Source of the DNA: Christiangramia gaetbulicola
GTDB lineage: Bacteria; Bacteroidota; Bacteroidia; Flavobacteriales; Flavobacteriaceae
Reading direction: 5' to 3'
Assembly (NCBI RefSeq): GCF_003054225.1
Contig: NZ_QBKQ01000003.1
Span: 792,608 to 856,607, forward strand
DNA length: 64,000 nt
Part shown: positions 53,928 through 61,000 of the stretch, one piece after another
Position numbering within the stretch: the first letter of the stretch is position 1
How the letters are laid out: each line of letters opens with the position of its first letter
Notes under the pieces: model-generated
The model's input: the letters and a program-made list of their open reading frames with translations, nothing else
What the model was told of the DNA's origin: nothing
Databases searched by the model: none
Program-made: the position numbers and the translations under genes

Positions 53928-56078
53928 TTATTTATTTTCTGTTTCCGGAACAGGGAAACCACGATCGCGCATTAAAGCATCGATCTTTGCATCTCTGCCT
54001 CGAAACTTTTTATAAGCTTCCGCAGGATCCATGGCATTTCTTGGTGCGAACAGGTCCTTCACAAGTTTATTTGCCAATTCCTTATCGTAGAAACCTCCCG
54101 GTGCTTCCGCAAAAGCTTCTGCAGCATCAGAGGTAAGCACATCTGCCCATAAATAGCCGTAATAACCGGTGGCATAACCCTCGCCTGAAAAAACATGGCC
54201 AAAATGAGGAGTTCGGTGACGCATCACAATCTCTTCAGGCATGTTCAATTCCTTCAGCGTTTCTCTTTCAAAAGTATCTGGATCGATCTCATCTGGATCT
54301 GTGGTATGATATTTCATATCCATGATCGCAGATGCAAGGAACTCTGTAGTCGCAAATCCCTGGTTAAAAGTAGAAGCTTTCTTGATCTTTTTCACCAACT
54401 CTTCCGGGATCACCTCATTGGTTTCGTGATGTCTCAAAAACTGATTGATCACCTTATCTGTAGATAACCATCTTTCCAGTAACTGGGACTGGAATTCAGT
54501 ATAATCTCTTACCCCGCTATTTAAGGTTGGATATTTGATGTCTGCCGAAAGGAAATGCAGTGCATGTCCAAATTCATGGAAAAATGTCTCAGCATCATCC
54601 CAGGACACTAAAACAGGCTCACCGGGCGCGGGTTCAATAAAGTTAGAATTATTTGAAGCAAGGACTGGTTTTTCACCCATTAATTCGCTGTAACTGCGAT
54701 AGGTGGTCGCCCATGCCCCAGATCTTTTACCCTGACGAGCATATGGATCCAGGTACCAAAGACCAACGATCTCTCCTGAATCTTTGTCTGTAACTTCCCA
54801 CACTTTTACATCTTCATGGAATACTGGTACTGAGCCTTCTTCTACAGGAGTAAATTCAAAATTGAATAATTCTCCGGCGGTGAAGAACAATGCCTGGGTA
54901 AGATTTCCTAATTCCAGGTATTGTTTTACTTCTTCGCTATCCAGGTCATATTTCTTTTTTCTAACCTTTTCAGCATAAAAGCGGTAATCCCATGGTTTTA
55001 TGGTAATATCCTTTCCTTCGGCATTTGCAATTTCCTGCATATCCTGAACTTCTTCTTCAACTCTTGCTAGTGCCGCAGGCCATACCTTCATCATAAGGTC
55101 CATGGCATTTTCGGGATTTTTTGCCATTCGGTTTTGTAGTCTCCATTCGGCATAATTGTCGTAACCCAGAAGTTCCACCCTTTCATCACGTAGCTTCAGG
55201 ATCTTCTTTACTATCTCGTTATTATCGTATTCATCTCCATTATCGCCACGGGAATAGTAATTTTTCCACACCTTTTCACGCAATTCCCTTTCGGTAGAAT
55301 AGGTGAGGAAAGGATCCATTGAGGACCTGGTATTGGTAACGGCATATTTGCCTTTTTCGCCACGCTCTTCTGCAGCCTGGGCAGCAGATTTTATATAGGA
55401 TTCAGGTAAACCACCTAATTGATCCTTGTCTAGGTAGATAACATAATTCTCTTCATCTGCAAGGACATTATTAGAGAACTGCGTGTATAATCCAGATAAT
55501 TCTTTATTTATAGCCGCATAGCGTTGCTTATCCTCTTTATTAAGTTCAGCACCCTGCATGGCAAAATCTTCGTAGATAAGGTCTATGACCCTTTGTTCTG
55601 CAGGTTCCAGTGGATTCTTCTGTGATTTTTCATAGACGATTTTTATACGTTTGAAAAGTTCTTCATTCTGACTGATCTTAGAAGAGAATTCCGAGATCTC
55701 TGGCGCTAGTTCCCTCTGCACCTCTCTGAATTCTGGACTTGAAATATTACTACTGAAGATCCCGTAATAGGTAAAAGCACGATCCAATTCTTCCCCGGCT
55801 TTTTCCATAGGAATAATAGTATTCTCAAAAGTAGGTTCTTCTGAATTTGCGGTAATTTTATCAATTTCTGCGAGATGCATTTCCATGCCTTTTCGAACCG
55901 CCGGCTTTACAAGGTCAACTTTCATTTTATCGAAGGCCGGAACTCCCTGGTAGGGGCCGGTCCATTCTGCTAGCAAAGGATTACTCATAGATTTTTGTTC
56001 ATTTTCCTGGCCATTACAATAGCCCATTATTGAAACCAGAGCGAAAACGCTTAGGCCTTTCTTTACTTGTAATTTCAT
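53928..56078 (-). CDS. dcp: M3-family oligopeptidase (dipeptidyl carboxypeptidase Dcp-like)
   Basis: This 716-residue protein has a signal peptide ending in a lipobox-like SIMGYC, so it may be a lipoprotein. The thimet-oligopeptidase core has the zinc motif HEFGH in ETFFHEFGHALHFLSA, and GYATGYYGYLWADV downstream. FAPRNAMDPAEAYKKFRGRDAKIDALMRDRGF-type C-terminal segment is normal for Dcp. It cuts dipeptides from C-termini of oligopeptides, here outside the cytoplasm. With the S10 and M61 enzymes, it adds to a set of extracytoplasmic peptidases in the window. It is a single gene. Confidence 0.92.
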   Translation of the reverse strand: MKLQVKKGLSVFALVSIMGYCNGQENEQKSMSNPLLAEWTGPYQGVPAFDKMKVDLVKPAVRKGMEMHLAEIDKITANSEEPTFENTIIPMEKAGEELDRAFTYYGIFSSNISSPEFREVQRELAPEISEFSSKISQNEELFKRIKIVYEKSQKNPLEPAEQRVIDLIYEDFAMQGAELNKEDKQRYAAINKELSGLYTQFSNNVLADEENYVIYLDKDQLGGLPESYIKSAAQAAEERGEKGKYAVTNTRSSMDPFLTYSTERELREKVWKNYYSRGDNGDEYDNNEIVKKILKLRDERVELLGYDNYAEWRLQNRMAKNPENAMDLMMKVWPAALARVEEEVQDMQEIANAEGKDITIKPWDYRFYAEKVRKKKYDLDSEEVKQYLELGNLTQALFFTAGELFNFEFTPVEEGSVPVFHEDVKVWEVTDKDSGEIVGLWYLDPYARQGKRSGAWATTYRSYSELMGEKPVLASNNSNFIEPAPGEPVLVSWDDAETFFHEFGHALHFLSADIKYPTLNSGVRDYTEFQSQLLERWLSTDKVINQFLRHHETNEVIPEELVKKIKKASTFNQGFATTEFLASAIMDMKYHTTDPDEIDPDTFERETLKELNMPEEIVMRHRTPHFGHVFSGEGYATGYYGYLWADVLTSDAAEAFAEAPGGFYDKELANKLVKDLFAPRNAMDPAEAYKKFRGRDAKIDALMRDRGFPVPETENK

Positions 56079-56467
56079 TATAAATTTGGTTTGAAAACAG
56101 GCCTGAATATACGAAGTATTGAGCTTTTTCAGGGTATTAAAACGTGGAGATTCTTTGTGTTTATTAGAAGGAAAATGGCGAAAAAACGAAAATCCGTGTT
56201 TTTTAAAATGGCTAATTCAAAAAAGGACAGATTTTATTCTGATCTGGGAGCATGATAAGATGTATTTTCAATATTACAGGATCGCAGTTCTAACTTTTGA
56301 ATGACAATTGATGACCCCAAATTGTCCTGTAACCTCCCTATCCAAACACGGATTTTCGTTTGTTAAATCTTGTCTCTAAGATACTCAAAAACAAGCTTAT
56401 AAGAAAAGGGGAGAAACACCCTATTTTATTTTTTCGAACTGAAAAACAGGTAGTTAACTGAGCGGAC
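56079..56467. other. 389-bp gap with a 178-bp foldback element
   Basis: No gene is convincing here. The main content is an inverted-repeat element at 56184-56361, listed separately. The remainder near the AraC 3' end is AT-rich and carries no T-tract terminator that I could define. Confidence 0.5.
56184..56361. repeat. Foldback element with perfect 18-bp terminal inverted repeats
   Basis: AAACGAAAATCCGTGTTT at 56184-56201 is exactly complementary to 56344-56361. Inside, TTACAGGA (56274-56281) pairs with TCCTGTAA (56325-56332), and GACAATT (56303-56309) with AATTGTC (56320-56326); the last two overlap by two bases. It may be a miniature transposable element remnant, an RNA with a long stem, or a large terminator for the AraC gene. 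No target-site duplication was found by eye. Confidence 0.55.
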
Positions 56468-57502
56468 TTAGTTCTCCTTGAGATCTTGAGAACCGATTTT
56501 TCTGGAAAGTATTTTTCTGGGGGAAACCCCATATTTTTCCTTAAAGATCTTGGAAAAATAGCTTCTACTGGATAATCCCAGTTCATAAACCACTTCACTA
56601 ACATTTTTGTTACCGGCCAGAAGAATATTTAAAGCCCTGGTAAGCCTTACATCTCTGATGTATTCATTCACAGTTTTCCCGAATATGGATTGAAAACCCT
56701 CCTGAAGTTTATTGATGTTCACACCGGCAACTTTTGAAAGATCGGTTACTGTACCTGTATTGGAAATATTGGCATCTATATATTCTACGGCTTTTTCTAT
56801 AGCCTTAATATCCTTTTCATTTAAACCGGAATTTCTGGTATTTTGATCATCTCTCTTAATACTGTTCAGCATATAGCTTAAAATCTCAAGAGCTTTGGCA
56901 CCTATGAAATTGATCCTGGGAAAGCCTGTAATATCAGAGTTTCTGAGTTCCTTGATAGATTCAGCAGTTTTAATGCTGAAACGGGATTTTTCTGAAATTC
57001 TATTCTTTGCGCTGCAATCACTGAATAATTCGAAAAAGATTGGTTCCAGTTCCTTTAGATCAAAGGAAATATAATTCTGAAATTTGAGTCGGTCGATCTC
57101 TAAATAGCAAAGCTCAATTTCCTGGTCTTTGGGGAAATGGAGATTATGTGTTTCATTTTCCCTGGGGGCAGCGATTAGATATTCATGCTCAATAATAGAG
57201 GTGCATGCCTGGTTATGAGCAAAACTGCTATTTAAAGAACCTTCAACACAATAAATAAACCGTATTGGCTTTACCTTTAAATGGTTAAGGTTCAGCTGCA
57301 GGTCCTCTTTAAATTTGCAATGATAGGTATACAAACCAATACCGTTGGGAAAGTTGATCACCCTGATCTCGCCTTCACCCTTTGAATTGGGGATTTTTAA
57401 AATATATTCACCGAGGTCTTCGTTGTATATAGTACCCAGGTGATTGGCCAGTTCCGGGATGATATCGTCTACATCATTTAGCTCTAAATGGTAGGTATCC
57501 AT
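56468..57502 (-). CDS. AraC-family transcriptional regulator
   Basis: This 344-residue protein has an N-terminal sensory region (~1-225, no named domain) and a C-terminal AraC DNA-binding domain (~240-335). The two helix-turn-helix units are TVTDLSKVAGVNINKLQEGF and NVSEVVYELGLSSRSYFSKIF, followed by KEKYGVSPRKIL. It would bind DNA as an activator or repressor. It is divergent from the giant metzincin gene across a 541-bp intergenic region that contains a 9-bp inverted repeat. It could regulate that gene, but this is inference. No signal peptide or membrane segment is present. Confidence 0.9.
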   Translation of the reverse strand: MDTYHLELNDVDDIIPELANHLGTIYNEDLGEYILKIPNSKGEGEIRVINFPNGIGLYTYHCKFKEDLQLNLNHLKVKPIRFIYCVEGSLNSSFAHNQACTSIIEHEYLIAAPRENETHNLHFPKDQEIELCYLEIDRLKFQNYISFDLKELEPIFFELFSDCSAKNRISEKSRFSIKTAESIKELRNSDITGFPRINFIGAKALEILSYMLNSIKRDDQNTRNSGLNEKDIKAIEKAVEYIDANISNTGTVTDLSKVAGVNINKLQEGFQSIFGKTVNEYIRDVRLTRALNILLAGNKNVSEVVYELGLSSRSYFSKIFKEKYGVSPRKILSRKIGSQDLKEN

Positions 57503-58043
57503 TGGTTTATTTTAGTTAGTTGTAAGAAATACTTCTAAAAATACGGTCTAGTGTAGAATTTCCTGAAAAAACACAGTTAAACTTATACTAAATGATGATC
57601 TTTTAATTTATAAGTCTCTGTAAATCAAATTTTTAATGGAAAACCCTTAGTTTTTAAACAGAATAATTCAACTACTTTGTTTAAACTTAAAATTTTATTG
57701 TTTTAAACATTATTTCGGATCTCCCTACGATATCGATTTCCTGAATCAAATATTTTGAGCAAACGAATTATCAATTATTAAATCGTAGGGTATGATTTCA
57801 ATTTACTTTTCATTCAAATTACTTTATCGGAAAATATTATTTTCTGAAAATCAGGGTAAACCCTAATTTTATTGGAATCTATTAATTGGTATTTTATTTC
57901 AGTGATTAATTCTTCAATGGCCGTTTCAAATTGTATAGGTATTTGATTTCAGCCAGTTCCCCCCGTGTTTCTTTATTATGCCTCAAAATTTCTGGAACTA
58001 TACCAGGACACTTTTTTTATCAACCAACCAAAAACTCAGGCAT
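57503..58043. other. 541-bp divergent intergenic region with 9-bp inverted repeat
   Basis: This AT-rich region separates the AraC regulator from the metzincin gene. CCCTACGAT (57723-57731) and ATCGTAGGG (57782-57790) are perfect inverted repeats 50 bases apart, candidate operator half-sites or stem arms. A small frame at 57965-58174 overlaps the metzincin start in another frame and is not considered a gene. Confidence 0.5.
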
Positions 58044-61000
58044 ATGAAATTTCTATACTTCTATCGTTTTTTTCTGAAAAAAATAATCTTTTGTTTTTTC
58101 CTTTTTTTTGGAGTAGGTCTATTTGCGCAAACTCCAATAAATATAAATGCTCCGGGTTCTCAAATTCTGGATGAAATTAATATTGGGCCACCAAATAATT
58201 TACCCATTTTAAAAATGGCCAAAAGGGCTCGTCCTTTTATACTGAATCCTGAAGTAAAAAATCATTCGGGATTATCTATTGGTGATGAAATTCAATTAGG
58301 ATTGTTTAAAAATAAAAACTTCACTGCTATAATAGAAAGAAAGAGCACAGATATAAATGGTGTTACCAGCCTATCTTTAAAATTAAAAAATTATAAGTAT
58401 GCCTATTCCATCATTAGCATATCTGAAGATTCATACTTTGTTACTGTTGATATACCTAGCTTGGAAGAAAGATATGCTACGAGAACAAAACGGAATAGTC
58501 AGGAGGCATATATGATTGAAATAGATAGTGAAAGTATCGAAGACCAGGGTTGCGGAAATACAGGTTTTGATTATAAGACGTTAAAAAAATCTAATGAAAA
58601 AAGTCAGGATTATCAAAAACTGGTAGATCCATTAGAAACCTGCCTCACCTTGCCCAATACTTCCGATCCTGCTATTGTGGATGTTTTGGTTGTTTATACT
58701 CCGGCGGCTAAAGCCTGGGCCGATTCTAATGAAGGAAGTATTAATAACACAATCGCTTCTGCCATCGCTCAAGCCAACGAAATTTCCACTAATAATTCAC
58801 TGGGAATTCTTTTTCAACTGGTTCACTCTGCTCAAGTAGATTATTCAGAAGTTAGTGCAGGTACAGATCTTAATGCTCTGCGCAGTAGTACAGATACAGG
58901 TCCAAATTCTATAAATGAAGTACACGATTTACGCAAAACCTATAACGCTGATCTAGTATCTATGTTTACTGATTTAGTAGGGGATGGTATTGGAGGTATT
59001 GCCAACCTATGTACTTCACGCTATGGTGAACCTAATAAAGGATTCTCTAATGTTAAAGTTAGAAATGTAAATTCCATATATACTTTTATACATGAACTTT
59101 CTCATAATATGGGAGCGAATCATTATTATGATCAAGATTCTGGTCCCGGACCTACCAATTGGGTTGATTGGCCCGAAAATTCCTGGTCTAGTGGCTATAG
59201 GGATCAGGAAACTGGTACGGCAGGTGGAGATTTTAGAACCATCATGACGTATTCTGATGGTCTTCCTGGGCCCGTTATTCCCTATTTATCAGATCCATCC
59301 ATAACTTATATAGGTACTCCAGAAAGTGATGATCCTTTAGGTGACCAGATTGGTGATCCAGCACTAGCAGACAATTCCCGAACACTATTAGAAATGAAAC
59401 ACGAGGTATCTCGTTATTCGGACTATGCCCAATATTGTTTAGCCGGTGAAGACGACCTTGTTGTTCAAAACCTATACTACATTTCTAATGTGTCTATTGG
59501 AGATATAAATCATAGTTCTATCGGAAGCTTTTATTCAGATCTTTCTAGTTTGGCAACCTGTATAGATCCTGGGGATACCCAAACCTTAACGACTGTTATA
59601 GTCGGGGCTACTTCCTCAGCCTATTTGGCAGTATGGATAGACTGGAACGATGATAAAATTTTCGACTCTAGTGAATTGGAATATCAATCCGTGCCAGGTA
59701 TATCTGAGCATTCTTTTAATATTACTGCGCCATTAGGTTTCTCTGCCGGGGAAAAACGTATGAGAATCCGCACCTATGATACGGGTGAGAATACGGATCC
59801 AGATTGGATTCCGGGTAACTTGGACCCCTGCGGATTTTTTACCATAGGTGAGGTAGAAGATTATACTATTCTGTTAGGAGAAGGAACCCCCTGCGATATT
59901 AATTCTATTCCACAAAACTTAACCGCGCATGATATAACTGGAGGTGAAGCTACCATTTCATGGGATCCAGAATCTGGAGTGGACTATTATGAACTTCAAT
60001 ATCGGGAACTAGGTGAAACTAATTGGACTACAATTTCAAATATTTTATACCCTTACCAACAAATAACTGGATTAAATATTACAACAGAATATGAGGTTGA
60101 GGTCCGAAGTATTTGTTCTGGAGTTCCTACAGCTTATTCAAGTATTTTGCAATTCACTACAGATACCTATAGTTACTGTGATTCCAGTGGTAATACAACG
60201 GATAGCTACATAGCTCGTGTTCAATTAAATGCGTTAGACAACAGCTCCACTAATGAAAATGGGGGATATTCAGATTTTACCAGTTTATCTACGTCCTTAG
60301 AACAGAATACCAGTTATACTTTAACCATAACTCCTGGATGGACCGGAACTAATTATTCAATAGGATATGGTGTATGGATAGACTATAATTATGACGGAGA
60401 CTTCGATGATCCGGAAGAAGAAGTTTTTCTACCCCCGGGTATAACATCAACGACACCTTTTAACGTGAACTTAACAGTTCCATATGGCGTACTACCCGGT
60501 CCTACAAGATTGAGAATTGTAGCCCGACAGGGAAATATTCCAAGTTCTTGCGGACTTTATTTTGGTGGAGAAACTGAAGATTACACCGTTATTTTAGGTG
60601 AAGGTCCAGAATGTGTTGCAGCAACCATACCAACAGGTTTAACCTTTGAAGATCCAATGTTAAGTTGGGAGGTAGTACCTGGTTCGACCTATGATATCCG
60701 TTACAGGGAAACTGGTTCATCAACCTGGATTGAAATAAGCGATATTCTTTATAACAATGTGAATTTACCCAATTTAATTTTTGATAAGGAATACGAAGCC
60801 CAGGTGCGAAGTAAATGTAGTGAACAGGATACTTCTGATTATTCTAACTCTCTTCTGTTTACAATTGGATATTGTGAGGCCGGAGCAACCAGCACTCAAT
60901 TTGAAAAAATTTCTAATATTACTTTTAATACTATTGATAACCCTTCAACTTCTACTGCCGGATTTGAAGATTTTACAAGTATCTCGACAGATGTAGAATT

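Noticed and set aside
57965..58174. 69-codon open frame overlapping the metzincin start
   Set aside because: It is in another frame from the signal-peptide-bearing metzincin and its product is not coherent.
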